A stretch of DNA of 64,000 nt from Pochonia chlamydosporia 170 (Eukaryota > Ascomycota > Sordariomycetes > Hypocreales > Clavicipitaceae): positions 6,076,001 to 6,140,000 of the forward strand of contig NC_035791.1 in assembly GCF_001653235.2 (NCBI RefSeq), read 5' to 3'. Made by a program: the position numbers and the translations under genes. Every line of letters starts with the position of its first letter. The first letter of the stretch is position 1. The notes beneath the pieces are model-generated. The model saw nothing but the letters and a program-made list of their open reading frames with translations. It made no database searches and had not been told where the DNA came from. Positions 9,156 through 20,558 of this stretch are shown here, piece by piece.

Positions 9156-10370
9156 ATGTTTCGTCTCCAGTTCTTGTTCCTCTGTGCAGTCTCACTTTGT
9201 ACACAGAAAGCTGTAGCATCTGCTGTTTTACCCGTCAACGACCCATTCTATACGCCTCCTGCTGGATTCGAAACCAAAAAAGCAGGAACAATTCTTCGCA
9301 ATAGACTAGTCCCGTCTCCTCTGGAAAGTTCTCTCAATATCTCTTCCGCCCACCAGATTCTCTATCGTACAACCAACTCTTTCGGAAAGGCCATCGCAAC
9401 CGTGTCAACGATTCTCGTTCCCAAAAATGCTGATCCGTCGAAACTACTATCCTATCAAGTCGCGGAAGACGCCGCTAGCCCGAATTGCTGCCCATCATAC
9501 GTCGCTCAAAAGGGGTCTCAGTCAGGAGGCGCTTTTGGGACGGTGGTTACGAAGGTCGAGCTGGGTCTTATTAACGATGCGCTAGAGCACGGGTGGTATG
9601 TGACGGTGCCTGACTTCCTGGGACCGAATGCCGCATTCCTCGCCAATAACCTGGCTGGATATGCTGTCCTGGATGGAATACGTGCCACGCTTGCATCATC
9701 TAGCTTTACAGGAGTTGCGGCAGATCCTAAGACGGCGCTTTGGGGATACTCTGGCGGCAGCTTAGCCAGTGGATTTGCTGCAGAACTTCAGCCTGTGTAT
9801 GCACCGGAGCTGAAGATCGCTGGAGCGGCACTAGGAGGGACGTGTCCTGATATTTTGTCTGTTCTATACAAGATCAATAAGAGTCTCTACGCTGGGTTGA
9901 TCGCCACTGGCATTGTGGGACTAGGAAACGAGTATCCTGAAATAGCATCTCTCATCTCTTCACAGGTCGTTCCAAGCAAAGCCAAGGCCGTAAAGCAGGT
10001 CAAGAACACGTGCTTAGGAGCCAACACCATATCTTTTGCATTCCAAGACATATTCAAGTTTGTCAAGGATCCTAGCATCTTCAACGGCACTACCGTCAAG
10101 GCCATCGCAGACGCCAACAATATGGGCCATCATACACCAAGCATTCCGTTGATGGTCTATAAAGGCGTCAAGGATGAGATTAGCCCCATTGCCGACACTG
10201 ACAGTCTTATTCAACGTTATTGCCAGGGAGGTGCCGCTGTTGAGTACAGGAGGAAGGCGTCATCAGGCCATGTTGATCTCTTCTTTTCTGCTTCAAAGGA
10301 AGTGTTGGCTTGGCTGAAGGGTCGTCTGGACGGTGTTGCTGTTCAGCCGGGCTGTACAAATACGACTTAG
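9156..10370 (+). CDS. secretory lipase (LIP family)
   Basis: I chose the internal ATG at 9156 because it begins a textbook signal peptide (MFRLQFLFLCAVSLCTQKAV). The same frame is open from 8991, but those 55 residues are hydrophilic and would bury the signal. The 404-residue protein matches the secretory lipase family (alpha/beta hydrolases such as Candida LIP enzymes). It has the nucleophile elbow GYSGGS with Ser199, a later KGVKDEISP segment that would supply the aspartate, and SGHVDLF that would supply the histidine. Several NxS/T sequons and paired cysteines (NCCPS) fit secretion. The enzyme should hydrolyse triacylglycerols or other carboxyl esters outside the cell. No neighbour points to a dedicated pathway. 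Family assignment is firm; the substrate is not determined. Confidence 0.92.
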   Translation: MFRLQFLFLCAVSLCTQKAVASAVLPVNDPFYTPPAGFETKKAGTILRNRLVPSPLESSLNISSAHQILYRTTNSFGKAIATVSTILVPKNADPSKLLSYQVAEDAASPNCCPSYVAQKGSQSGGAFGTVVTKVELGLINDALEHGWYVTVPDFLGPNAAFLANNLAGYAVLDGIRATLASSSFTGVAADPKTALWGYSGGSLASGFAAELQPVYAPELKIAGAALGGTCPDILSVLYKINKSLYAGLIATGIVGLGNEYPEIASLISSQVVPSKAKAVKQVKNTCLGANTISFAFQDIFKFVKDPSIFNGTTVKAIADANNMGHHTPSIPLMVYKGVKDEISPIADTDSLIQRYCQGGAAVEYRRKASSGHVDLFFSASKEVLAWLKGRLDGVAVQPGCTNTT

Positions 10371-12887
10371 ATTGGACTAGTTAGGTTGTGAGTTTAAAGA
10401 AGCGTACTGTGAATATATCAGTTGTGCTCTGTGTCTTTAAGGCCTCCTACCAAGCCATATGATGCTGTGTGTTAGATTCTCTTGAGATCTAGCCACCAGT
10501 ATGAGACGTCAGCCACCAGCAACACAGGGAATTCGGTAAAGACCAAGGACTTGCTACGTATTGGGTGGTTCGACGGCGGCAAAGGTGCACGACTCACAAG
10601 TAACACGAGCTTGACAGCACGCCATGGCGACCCGTTCCGTAGACAAGAAAAGTACCGAGCTGTGAATCTAAAAATGAGAAAGCCGCATCTTTTACTGCCG
10701 TGGCTGCCTTGTAGTTCACGGCCGAGTTCTCCAATCAGGTTGTTTGGCCTGCGATTTTGGAGCTGATGGTGGCGCAACTTTAATGAGCTATGGTTGTTGG
10801 CTGACGGGCTGTGCCCGAAAATTGATTGATCTACTTTGAATACGTTCTAGCTTGGATTTATGGCATTTGATTGCTGCATTGCTGGAGACAGTTATCCGAG
10901 TTTGTCTGCAAGGAAATATTGGCGGCTTAGCGAAGGCGTTGTTTGGCTGTCTTTAAACTTCAGAATCCAAAACTACCACCCCTTTTATCCATTTATCCAA
11001 GTCGAAACAGCCACTGCGCCTTTAACCTAGGAAGGATTGACCTGTCGAAATTTTGCAGCTCGCGTTCCTTTTTGGAAACCAGCTGCTTGGCAGAGCCTCA
11101 CACAAGACTTGACAACTCTTGTGATCGTCTTGTCATTCATTTCCCTCTGTCAGAAACGCAGTCTTCCAAGCCCACAATTCGCCTATCCGTAAGGCCATGA
11201 CACAAGCCAAGACCACAATCATGACCGACGAACCGGGGGGTTTCTTCACAACCCTGCTGTTCTCCATCTGGGCAGATCGTAAAGCGTTATGTTTGCCAGG
11301 GATCTGTCATTTCCATCCGCGTGGCACCGGTTCATCGCCTAGCAGGCTGTTGCTAATTGTGTACAGTGGAGACGTTACATGTTGAGGACAGTTCATGCTA
11401 TCAGTTTGCACACGGTCCTCTTGACGTGGCTTTCTAGGCTGACGAGGACGGTCCACGGGTTGGCCATGGCGTGTAACTGAGCCTCAAAAGCAGGCAGAAT
11501 TTTCGGAAGATTCCAGGAATTTGGAAGTTTTGTTATTGTTTTTTGGGTGCGCCATTTCAGTTTTGTGTCAGTGGGCAGCAGAAAAAGGCCAATCAAAGTG
11601 CTCAAGTTGCAACAAATTCGTATTGACATTGCGATTTGACAGCCCTGTGATGGCGTCGGGCGAGACACGGAATTGGGGCGTAATTGTGGCAGCCAAGATC
11701 GATGAGAGGCACTGTGGTGTCGTGAGTTCGATTATCCGAGTGGTTCCAAACTGTATTACTGTAATGTATAATGAAGCATGATTTGTTTTGGACAGGGTAC
11801 CAATTGGTAGAAGGGCAACACGACTCGTAGCTCAATTCCCCCAGTTCAAAACCTAGTTTGGAAGGATATATATCCTAGCAATGTCACTATTAAAAGTATG
11901 TTTCTTTCTACTCAAGTTTCCAAGCAGGATACCGGCGGTGTCCCTGATAAACAAAGCCATTTACATGTACCAGTCCTTTAGTTTCTCGCTCTGGGTGTAG
12001 ATTAATTATTGACGTCTATCTCAAAAAGAGCATAATTACTGCCGTCAGAGGCGGACAAAGGTTGCTAGCTCCTACTTCCAGATACTACGGCTTTGTTGCA
12101 TCTTGTATTATTCCTTGCTTCGTAACTTGCCATTTCATGCGTCGCAATGCCAGGAATATTGGTGTACTTTGGCCTGCCCTATCCCGATGCCGTCCCAGGA
12201 GATTTGGAATTTTGGTCATACGGGTTGAGTCATATTAATAGTTGCTAGATAAACAAGCTACGGAGATGAATCGCCCTCCCGTTGTATATTGAGATGGTCG
12301 CTTGGTCTGGGGACGCGCAATCCAGACCAGCCCGTATAAAACGCGAGATATCTCTCATCTATTTTCCTACTCTTTCAAGACTCGTTCACTTGGCTTACTT
12401 ATCTCGCGACGTCCCGCGATTCGCGGGGGTGGAAAAAGCCAAGTCCCTTGCAACACGAAATTCATCACGGTCCTTCTCAGCTCCCAAATTACAGGAATAC
12501 GCCACCCGTCCATGGTTGGTCGCCTTGTACCAGACAAAGTGGTGATCAGTGCCGTCAAGCCGCAAACAAAAGTCTGATTGGATGGATGAAACCACAACAC
12601 CATGTTCGTAATGGCGGCGTATCTGCAAGCTCCCCATGCCAAGCACCATACCAAGCATTGAAAAGTGCCGAACTAATGAATCGCACTGTCCCATGGGTCA
12701 GGGCATTGACCATTCACTTGAGCCTCACCAAAGTCAAGCCGTAATACGTATAAGGCTGTACGTATTTATAACTGGGCGCCCGGAATCCCCCAGCCTTTGG
12801 TTTTCGTTCACTTGTTAGTATTCCGCTCCTGCTAAGAAGCCCCGTGTCTGTCGTTATTTTCTAAATCAAATACACTCGTTATTCAAA
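10371..12887. other. long gene-poor stretch
   Basis: No gene I can support in 2.5 kb. Several frames of 60-100 codons overlap on both strands without signal peptide, domain or splice logic. A TATAAA at 12335 is not followed by a recognisable gene. The last 120 nt are the promoter of the GPI-protein gene. Confidence 0.5.
12763..12770 (+). promoter_or_regulatory. TATA-like element of the GPI-protein gene
   Basis: TATTTATA lies about 118 nt upstream of the ATG at 12888 and is followed by a pyrimidine-rich leader. Assigned by position. Confidence 0.45.
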
Positions 12888-13517
12888 ATGCAACTCATCA
12901 CTATTCTCGCTCTCGCTGGCGTCTCGTCGGCTTCCGCCAGCCTCCAGGCCAGATCCTATGAGACCTTCGACAACCTCTTTGGACGCCAAACCCAGCTGTG
13001 CAAGCCAGTTACTGCTCCCTTCACCTGTGAGCGTTCTTGCGGAGCCGGATATACCGAGTGTATCCGCTTCCCTACCTGCTATAACCCCGGCCGGGGTGAT
13101 TCGTGCTGCTCCAACGGGAGTAAGTTTCCCTCTACTCCAAGAAGTCATGGTTCCTAGTGACGGTACTAACATGAACTCCCAGAATACTGCCCCAAGGGTT
13201 TCTACTGCACCGACGGCGGCTGCTGCAAGGATGGACAGACTCTCGAAGAATGCGGTGCCACTGTCAGCTTGAGCGTCATTCCTCCCCCAAGCACCAAGAC
13301 TTCCGAGCCTGCACCACCAAGCTCGACTGCTGAACCTACCACCAGTGAGGCTCAGACGACCTCCTATTCCGTGAGCTTGCCAATTGCTACCGTCTCGACC
13401 ACCTCAGCCTCCAATGGCACTGCTACTGCCACCAGCCCTCCCATCGTCACTGCTGGCGCTGGTAAGAACGCCGTTGCTGCTCTCGGTGCTCTGGGTGCTT
13501 TCGTTCTGGCCATCTAA
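12888..13517 (+). CDS. GPI-anchored cysteine-rich cell-surface protein
   Basis: Two exons, 12888-13119 and 13183-13517, are joined over a 63-nt intron (GTAAGT, branch ACTAAC, CCAG) in phase 1 to give 188 residues. The order is: an N-terminal signal peptide (MQLITILALAGVSSASA); a cysteine-rich domain of about 90 residues with the paired cysteines SCC and GGCC and the motif KYCPKGFYC; a Ser/Thr/Pro-rich stalk with many O-glycosylation candidates; and a C-terminal hydrophobic tail (NAVAALGALGAFVLAI) typical of a GPI-attachment signal. This architecture is common among ascomycete wall or plasma-membrane proteins of unknown role. No catalytic residues are evident. The splice junction restores the cysteine motif CCSNG-KYCPKG, which supports the exon model. 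Confidence 0.88.
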
Positions 13518-14154
13518 TCTGCACGAACCCTGCACAAGATTGATGAGCTCACGCGTCAAGACTCTCACTTGATGTCTTTCTCTTCTTGGAATTAGGTAGC
13601 GGCCGATAGGGGCTCCTAGCAAAGCGTGGTCGAGAGACTTTGTACCCTATAGAACCTGCGTCCAAGGGCAACGCTATATTAGCTAAACTTAATAGTAGTG
13701 ATTTTTAGGTACCCAATTTCGTGATGCATTTCTGTGTTTGTAAGCCTGTTATAGATCTAGTGCTGGGATGGTTGGAATGCTTGTCCAATGATTTCATATG
13801 CTCCCATAACTAACCAGATTGGAAAATATTTGAACATAGCACAGAGGTTATACAATACACGGAGCTTGTTTCTGCATTCGCAGCGCCAACCGACAACAAT
13901 TCTGTCGTAGCTTTTCGAAGAGTCATTATTACGATACAGCTTTACCTCACCATTATGTTGCTGTTTACTGGAATCTGATGTGAATAACAATCCTAACAAC
14001 AGAAAAAGCGGCATGACTCAAAATGTCTATATGAAACAAGTCTATCACGGGCTGCAATAGAACGTTTGCTACCTCCCTTCTCCCACCACCCTTCCGCCAT
14101 TTTACAACTCATCGCTTACAACCACCATCTCGACAAAGACCATTGGCTTTCTCT
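13518..14154. other. intergenic between convergent genes
   Basis: Shared 3' region of two convergent genes. No additional gene or repeat seen. Confidence 0.55.
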
Positions 14155-15225
14155 TCAGAGCATTTGCCTAGATTGAGTCCCCAGCGCCAGATCCCAGTCC
14201 TTTATAGCGTTGACCTCCTCTTCTGTAAGACGGATACCAAAGTAATGCCCAAGAGCCTTTACCCGCTCCTCTTCGGTATAAAATTGTTCAACCACTTGCG
14301 TTTTACCTCCCAAATTAACCTTGATTGTATCATTGACAAGCATCACCTTCCCTATAATGTGGACCTCCGTTTCATCTTCATGCTTTCTCCCGCCGTGGGG
14401 AAACTCAATGGACTCGCCTTCTCTAAGAAACCTCACTCCAACGACCATTCGGCGGTGTATAGTATGAAACCCAGCATACCAATTCTGAACTTCAAAGTCT
14501 TCTGCAAAGAACTCAATCTCCATAAACGTATAGAATGAGTTCCATTCTTTGTCTGGAGAGTTGCGATACTGATAGAGCCAAACTTTTGGTTCTCTGAGAC
14601 GTTGCTTCGGCATGAGACCGTGGACTAACCGCACTTCTTGAGATCCTAGATTTTTGTAGATGTATGCTTCATCTTCGTTCATGGGAAGTGGACCTGTAGG
14701 TCCGTCCCCTCCAAAGGCAACATCGACACCAAATTTGGACCCGTCAGGGAGATGAACAATGTTATTGATATGAGTCCTGACGCCCAAGTAAGCACATGTG
14801 GTTTATCTCGTGTTTGTAAGAAGCATTTACCAGCCCAGGAATTCTCCTCGCGGTGCACCATCCTTTCTATCCCGATTACGTACGCCAGTCATGTAGACAT
14901 CGAACCCTAGTCCACGCAACATGTGATGGAAAAAGATGCTAAGCTCCATGCAATATCCTCCTCTGCCGTTACTTTCCGGACCCATCATCTTGTTGTACAG
15001 GTCATGGGGTTTAATGCTGACGAGTCGAGTCTGAGAGTAGTGTATCAAGAGGTTTTCATAGGGAAACGAGGTAATCTGGCAGCGAAATAGAGCCGTTAAT
15101 GACTCCTGCGTTTTAGGGAACGCTGAAGGCGAGTCAACATATTGTTTGTAGCATTTTGGCAGTTGGATATGCTGAAGCCACGCTGAAACCTGGGATTGCG
15201 AATAAGCCGCGTCCTGGGATGGCAT
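14155..15225 (-). CDS. arylamine N-acetyltransferase
   Basis: Exon 1 (15225-14831) and exon 2 (14776-14155) are joined over a 54-nt intron. Splicing restores the sequence GEFLGW-THINNIVHL. The 338-residue protein has the NAT catalytic triad in context: Cys92 in GRGGYCMELS, His in the WTHINN segment and Asp in GVDVAFGG. These enzymes move acetyl or malonyl groups from CoA to arylamines in the cytosol. Related Fusarium genes detoxify plant benzoxazolinone-derived aminophenols, so xenobiotic detoxification is a reasonable but unproven guess. The frame is open upstream to 15426, with an alternative ATG at 15249 adding eight residues. I prefer 15225 because NATs usually begin a few residues before the YSxxQ(V/L)xxWL helix. 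Confidence 0.92.
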
Positions 15226-15842
15226 CTCTCGAAATTGGCCAACAGCCATGGCTTGGTGTTGATATGACAAGTTTCTCAACGGCTGAGATTTGACCCTTAA
15301 GGGAGACAATGCGAATGGCAATAAGTATTCTCGGTTGTGTTTAAACGTCGCAGTTGATGGACTTGCCGATAACCCTCCGATGAGCCAATTTGAAGTAATT
15401 CTTCGGATGCCCAATGGTTGACTCACGCCCCGCTGAAATGCACCACACTTGTAAATGACGCCTTTTCCTCTTCATGGGGATCCAAGCGGTAATCGGGCTA
15501 ACAGTGGGACTCATTTCGACTGCATGGAGTCATGGTGGCTGAGTAGCGCATACGGTTTTGGCGACATCTATTGCCATGTTGCTGAACTCAAAAGAACAAG
15601 GCAGAGTCGCCTTATGCACCGGGTGATACATGTTGGTATGCGTTTCAAGTCACGTCGTGGTCCCTCTCCCACGAATATATTCGGAAGTACCTTAAATTTA
15701 TTTACTTCACTCTCATCGCTTGACCAGGCTGGCCACCAGCGTACCTAGGAACACATGTCGCGTGAAATTGAGTCTCTATAGAGCATGATATAAGAAAAAC
15801 GTTTTCATTACCATGGATTATCACGTTGGGCGGCACATTGGC

Positions 15843-15887
15843 TCTATTCACGAAACAGACTCCGTGTTTCGGTGTTTGTGAATAGAC
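15843..15887. repeat. imperfect palindrome
   Basis: TCTATTCACGAAAC reads outward against GTTTGTGAATAGA across a short centre containing the TCCGTG tract, so the segment can fold into a hairpin of about 19 bp with a few mismatches. It abuts the dispersed repeat and may be a terminus of a decayed small element. Confidence 0.5.
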
Positions 15888-15910
15888 GCGACGTTCCGGT
15901 ACCAATCTAC

Positions 15911-16045
15911 GAGGTAATGAAGATATCGTGCAAGTATGTATGATCTGGAATACCCGAAGCTCGTATTAAAGGGGGAAGCCGCGATAGTAGTCATTAAATA
16001 ATGTAAAGCCGCCTCGCTCGGCCGTCTACTCAATGCCTAATGAGC
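15911..16045. repeat. dispersed repeat, copy A
   Basis: About 135 bp aligns with 32899-33033 in the same orientation, with scattered substitutions and few length changes. Shared blocks include GATCTGGAATACCCGAA versus ATCTGGAATACCCGAA, ATTAAATAATGT and GGCCGTCTACTCAATGCCTA. It has no coding potential and is probably a remnant of a non-autonomous element. Confidence 0.75.
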
Positions 16046-16844
16046 GTTGTTGCCGCTATTGGCCCCCCCTACGCCCTAACGCTACCGTCGATATTATGTA
16101 ATTGTGGTATAAATACGTTAAACATCCCACCGATTGCCATCATCTGCATCTTTGCCGGCGGTATCCTGTGAGTCCAAAATTGGAAAATATTGCCCACCTG
16201 CAGTGCTGAATGAATTATATGACAGTGTGGCAGCTGTATCTACCATGCGAAGCATTGCTACGTTTAGCAAGAACAGCAATTCCCCTGAGATAACCTGGAA
16301 CCAAGTTCCTGAGGCAATATTGGGCGGTGTCAAGATTAGCATAGGCATAGTTTGTGGTATGCCAAAGCATTATCCACTATGGAGAAAAAAAGCTAATATG
16401 CTTGCCAGCTTGTCTTCCAACCTTGAGGCCACTCCTGAATCTGCTCGTATATGGTAGCTTCAACACTGGAGCACGGCCAAATGTGCTAGACATCTCTACA
16501 ATCGTCAGCAATTGAAAGGGCGTTTACTACGGTTTCCAATGAGGACAATGGTTATATGTGCTCCGGGCCAGTCACGAATACATTCAATCCGAGAATAGCC
16601 CAGGCTTTCTTTCTTCTTCCTTTATCTGCTTGCTTTTCTGTTTCCGGACTTAGTTACCCTAAGGTAGTAACACACCCGTGACACCAAGAGCAAGATCAAT
16701 ATTTATAGGTGGCTTTGAGATGCAATTTGCAAGTTGCCGTGATTAAGTGACCACATTCCAGGATAACTTAACAGAGGCTTGAAATATTGTAGCTGTTTAG
16801 TTACCAACTGCTCTTGTTCTTCAGTGTGGCGACATTAATGCCAT

Positions 16845-17988
16845 TTACTTAGAAGTATCGAGGACATATCGTCCAATAATATCCCCCGAAACCATAGCAT
16901 CGAAAACCTCAGATAATTTGCTTAGTGGGACTACAGTAACAGGGGCTTTGACGAGCCCTGCTCTAAAAATTTCCACCGCCTCGTTTGCGTCTGCGCGGTT
17001 TCCAACATAGCTACCCTTGATGGACAGCATACGCACCACAACGTCGAAGACCGAAGCTTTGATCTGAGCCTCCTTGGGCATACCTATACATACTACGGTT
17101 CCACGAGGGCGAACATACTCAGTTGCTTGATGAAACGGGTCCTCCTTCGCAGCGATAACCAACGCCGCATGAGGACCGAGGCCATCAGGTGTTGCTGCTT
17201 TGATGTCCTTGACAAGGTCATTAGACTTGGTGAAGTCAAAGTAAGCATCTGCACCAAGCGATCTGCAGAATTTCCCCTTTACCTCTCCAGCATCTACCGC
17301 AATGGTACGGAGGCCCATGGCTTTGGCATACTGGATAGCCAGAGATCCTAAACCGCCGCCGGCCCCGATGACTGCAACAAATTGCGCAGGGCGTGCTCCG
17401 GACTCCTTAAGACCTTTGTACACCGTGAGGCCCGCACACAGGATTGGTGCAGCGGCAGATAGATCACAATCCTTTGGAATCTGTGTCAAGTGCATCGCTT
17501 TCCCAGTGGCGTACTGCTGGAATGTGCCATCCACAGTGTATCCAGAAAGTAAGGCGTCTGGGCACTGAGGCTCGTCTCCGTTGATACAAAAAGCGCAGGA
17601 TAAGCAAGAGCCGTTGAGCCATTTTATTCCCACGTAATCGCCAATATCAACGCCTTTGGCAAGATCGCCTTTCGCCACTACAACACCGATGCCTTCGTGA
17701 CCGCCCACAAGTTGTGTCTTGTGTTTGAGAGGCCAGTCACCTCTCATGGCGTGTAGATCGGTGTGACAGACACCGGAGTACAGAATATGGACCAAAGCCT
17801 CATCTGGTCCTGGCTTTGGAACGGGTATTTTCTTATACGTTACATCTGGAAGCTTGTTAGCGGGCTTCTCTGCTTCTGACGGATGAGAATGCTGGAGAGT
17901 TCATTCGAACTGACTTGCCTTTACCGTTTTCCTCAACAACTTGGGCCCATTGTTCAGTTGGCACATCGAATACGCTCTTGGTGGCCAT
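16845..17988 (-). CDS. zinc-dependent alcohol dehydrogenase
   Basis: Exon 1 (17988-17925, from [17 protein letters not shown]) and exon 2 (17875-16845) flank a 49-nt intron in phase 1, giving 364 residues. The chain has the medium-chain ADH signature. Catalytic zinc ligands are in GVCHTDLHA and the GHEGIGVV block. The structural zinc cluster [15 protein letters not shown] follows. The NAD-binding motif is [18 protein letters not shown]. Length and motif order match fungal ethanol-type ADH, which interconverts acetaldehyde and ethanol with NAD(H) in the cytosol. It is divergent from the pyruvate decarboxylase gene across 884 bp, so the two steps from pyruvate to ethanol may share a bidirectional promoter. 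The product is expected to be active; the exact substrate range is not readable. Confidence 0.94.
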
Positions 17989-18872
17989 ATTGTAGAGTAC
18001 TGGATATTATTCTATTTGTGAGCGTATACTCACTCGTCGCCCCTAAGCAGAGGCTACACGGCTGATCACGTAAAAGGTGCGTAACCACTGACTGTGTGCC
18101 ACAATTTGTCGGAAGAGGATCTAGTGCATATGATTTTGCGATATGAACAAGAGTTTCGGCTAGCTATATATCTGCTCTAAAAGCGTTTCACCTACTGTGA
18201 GACAATCCACGAGCAAAATATTGCAATCGTGCGGTCCGACTCCCCAAAGTCATAACGACGCTCTTATCACTCGAACTTAAGGTATTGACTTCAATATTAG
18301 CAACGTTCAATAGTAAGGAGGAGATGATGCATTGATCAGACGAAAACAACCTGATCTGGGCCTGATATGGTGGTCTGATGGCTGTGGTCTGATAGCTGTG
18401 GTCTGATAGCTGTGTTTGCCGGCAATTGGCAATGCGGGGCCAAGAGAAACTTTGAACCTTAAAAAATCTCAGGTCATACCTATATAAATATTAACAAGCC
18501 TCTTATTAGCGGGGTTGGGCCATTGACGTGTGCAATTGTTGTGGTGGACTAGCCATGTCGCGAATTTATTACAACCACCAAGGCCGGAGTATCTCGGCAT
18601 GCCCGTTGGTAAAAGCCGGTTGATTGGCTGGGCGGCTGTGCCATCGTTCACGTTATAAACTACATATTCTGTCATAAGTCGTGGGATGCGTGTTCTTGTT
18701 TCTATGTATTTTCCCCGAAAGTTGGCAGTCAGATATCTTGTTCCTATGCAGGCTAATAAAGCCACCGGGTCAATCACACCCTCGTTAGCAGTATCGTCCA
18801 AAGCATATTGACAATCATCCCTTTTCTCTTGCAAAGGAGTCAGATCTGTAATCTCATCTTCAGTCGTTCACT
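17989..18872. promoter_or_regulatory. divergent promoter of ADH and PDC genes
   Basis: The region separates the two divergent starts. It contains three tandem copies of a 14-bp unit, TGGTCTGATAGCTG (first copy with one change), at 18371-18412. No gene is supported inside it. Co-regulation is inferred from geometry and function. Confidence 0.5.
18371..18412. repeat. 14-bp tandem repeat, 3 copies
   Basis: TGGTCTGATGGCTG is followed by two copies of TGGTCTGATAGCTG inside the ADH/PDC intergenic region. It could be a regulator site or simple sequence slippage. Confidence 0.7.
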
Positions 18873-20558
18873 ATGGCGGTTTTCACTGTTGCGGATTATA
18901 TCGCCGAAAGGCTCGCTCAAATAGGCATCAGGCATCACTTCTTGGTACCTGGGGACTACAACCTAACTCTTCTGGATAAGCTTGAAGAGCATCCGTCCCT
19001 GACTGGCATTGGATGCACAAACGAGCTAAATTGCTCTCTAGCGGCGGAGGGATATGCTAGGGCTAACGGAATCGGAGCCTGTGTTGTTACATACAGCGTG
19101 GGTGCTTTCTCTGCTTTCAACGGTATTGGCAGCGCCTATGCCGAAAACCTCCCAGTTATTCTGATAAGCGGAGCACCAAACACGAATGACGCGGACCGGC
19201 ATCTGCTTCATCATACTCTTGCCGAATACGACTTTACCTATCAGTTCGAGATGGCCAAGAAAGTTACATGTTCCGCGGCGGCAATCCGCAACTCCAAATC
19301 TGCTCCTGAGTCTATTGACCGCGTCATACAAGCTTGTCTCAGGCAGCATAAGCCTGGGTACATTGAACTTCCTACAAACCTAGCAAGCGAGACGTGCGTT
19401 CGGCCAGGACCTATTGGGGGACTTGCTGCTGCAGGCCGACAGGATGAATCTGTTCTACTTGCGGCAGTCACTAGTGTTGCGGAATATATTGAGGCGAAAC
19501 AAAAACCGGTCATTCTCGCTGGCCCGAAGGTTCGGGGATCTAAAGTTCAGAAGAATCTTGTCCGTTTAGCGGAAGCAATTGGTTGTGCGGTCGTTGTTCA
19601 GCCAGCGGGCAAAGGCTTGTTCCCCGAAACACACCCTCAATTTGCGGGAGTTTTCTGGGGACAAGTGAGTACACTCGCTGCCGACAGCATAGTCAATTGG
19701 TCAGATGTGCTGATATGTGTTGGAACAATATTCACAGACTACAGCACAGTCGGCTGGACGGCTGTGTCCAATGTACCGGGTATTATCATAGATGTGGACG
19801 CCGTTACCTGTGCGACAACTCATTTCAGCGGCGTGCGCATCCGTGACTTTCTGGCAAGCTTAGCAGACGCTGTCTCCTGGAACGAAAACTCAATGGCGGA
19901 GTACAGTCGATTGCGTCCAGAACTGCCTGTGCTGCGTGCTTCATCGTATGGGGAGCTCACCAGAAGGGAGGTTGCGAGGCGATTACAAGAACTCCTAGAT
20001 CCAGACACGACCGTTTTTGCAGACACAGGCGATTCCTGGTTCAACGGAGTTCACCTGCAACTTCCGCTAGGAGCCGGATTTGAAATAGAAATGCAATGGG
20101 GCCACATCGGATGGTCGATACCCGCTTCGTTTGGCTACGCGCTTGCGAGACCAAAACGCAAGCTCATCGTCATGATTGGAGACGGAGCCTTCCAGGTCAC
20201 AGCACAGGAGATATCTCAGATGGTGAGACATCGTACACCGATTATTCTTGTTCTCATGAATAATAAGGGTTACACAATTGAGGCTGAGATTCACGATGGT
20301 GTGTACAATCGGATTCATAACTGGAACTATGTGCTTCTTGTCCAAGCATTCAACTCTTCGGATAGCGGGGGACGCGCCCTCGCCCTCAAAGCAGATACGA
20401 CAGAAGAGTTTTCCGAAGTTATTAGGTTGGCACAAGCACATAAAGACGGACCAAGTCTTATTGAATGTAGTATCGAACAGGATGACTGCAGTAAAGAGCT
20501 CATTACGTGGGGCCATTATGTTGCGGCGGCGAATAGTCGTTCCGGGATAAATATCTAG
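18873..20558 (+). CDS. pyruvate decarboxylase (thiamine diphosphate enzyme)
   Basis: An intronless frame of 561 residues, the usual length for PDC. The TPP activator glutamate is E51 in CTNELNCSLAAEGYARA. The paired active-site histidines are H113-H114 in LLHHTLAE. The cofactor-binding stretch starts at GDG (436-438) and ends at NN (463-464), followed by GYTIE with the second catalytic Glu at 470. Pyruvate decarboxylation to acetaldehyde is the expected reaction; indolepyruvate or phenylpyruvate decarboxylase activity is a related alternative. It is divergent from an ADH gene and next to an LDH-like and a PEP-synthase gene, all acting on or near pyruvate. That context favours the fermentative assignment. 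Lack of introns is unremarkable for this family in fungi. Confidence 0.95.
   Translation: MAVFTVADYIAERLAQIGIRHHFLVPGDYNLTLLDKLEEHPSLTGIGCTNELNCSLAAEGYARANGIGACVVTYSVGAFSAFNGIGSAYAENLPVILISGAPNTNDADRHLLHHTLAEYDFTYQFEMAKKVTCSAAAIRNSKSAPESIDRVIQACLRQHKPGYIELPTNLASETCVRPGPIGGLAAAGRQDESVLLAAVTSVAEYIEAKQKPVILAGPKVRGSKVQKNLVRLAEAIGCAVVVQPAGKGLFPETHPQFAGVFWGQVSTLAADSIVNWSDVLICVGTIFTDYSTVGWTAVSNVPGIIIDVDAVTCATTHFSGVRIRDFLASLADAVSWNENSMAEYSRLRPELPVLRASSYGELTRREVARRLQELLDPDTTVFADTGDSWFNGVHLQLPLGAGFEIEMQWGHIGWSIPASFGYALARPKRKLIVMIGDGAFQVTAQEISQMVRHRTPIILVLMNNKGYTIEAEIHDGVYNRIHNWNYVLLVQAFNSSDSGGRALALKADTTEEFSEVIRLAQAHKDGPSLIECSIEQDDCSKELITWGHYVAAANSRSGINI

Larger units (their letters stand above)
15226..16844. 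other. intergenic with repeats
   Basis: No supported gene. It contains a palindrome (15843-15887) and one copy of a dispersed repeat (15911-16045). A frame on the minus strand at 16118-16348 is not protein-like enough to call. Confidence 0.5.

Noticed and set aside
16118..16348. 76-codon minus-strand frame with hydrophobic start
   Set aside because: No homology recognised, no splice partners; likely chance or a relic.
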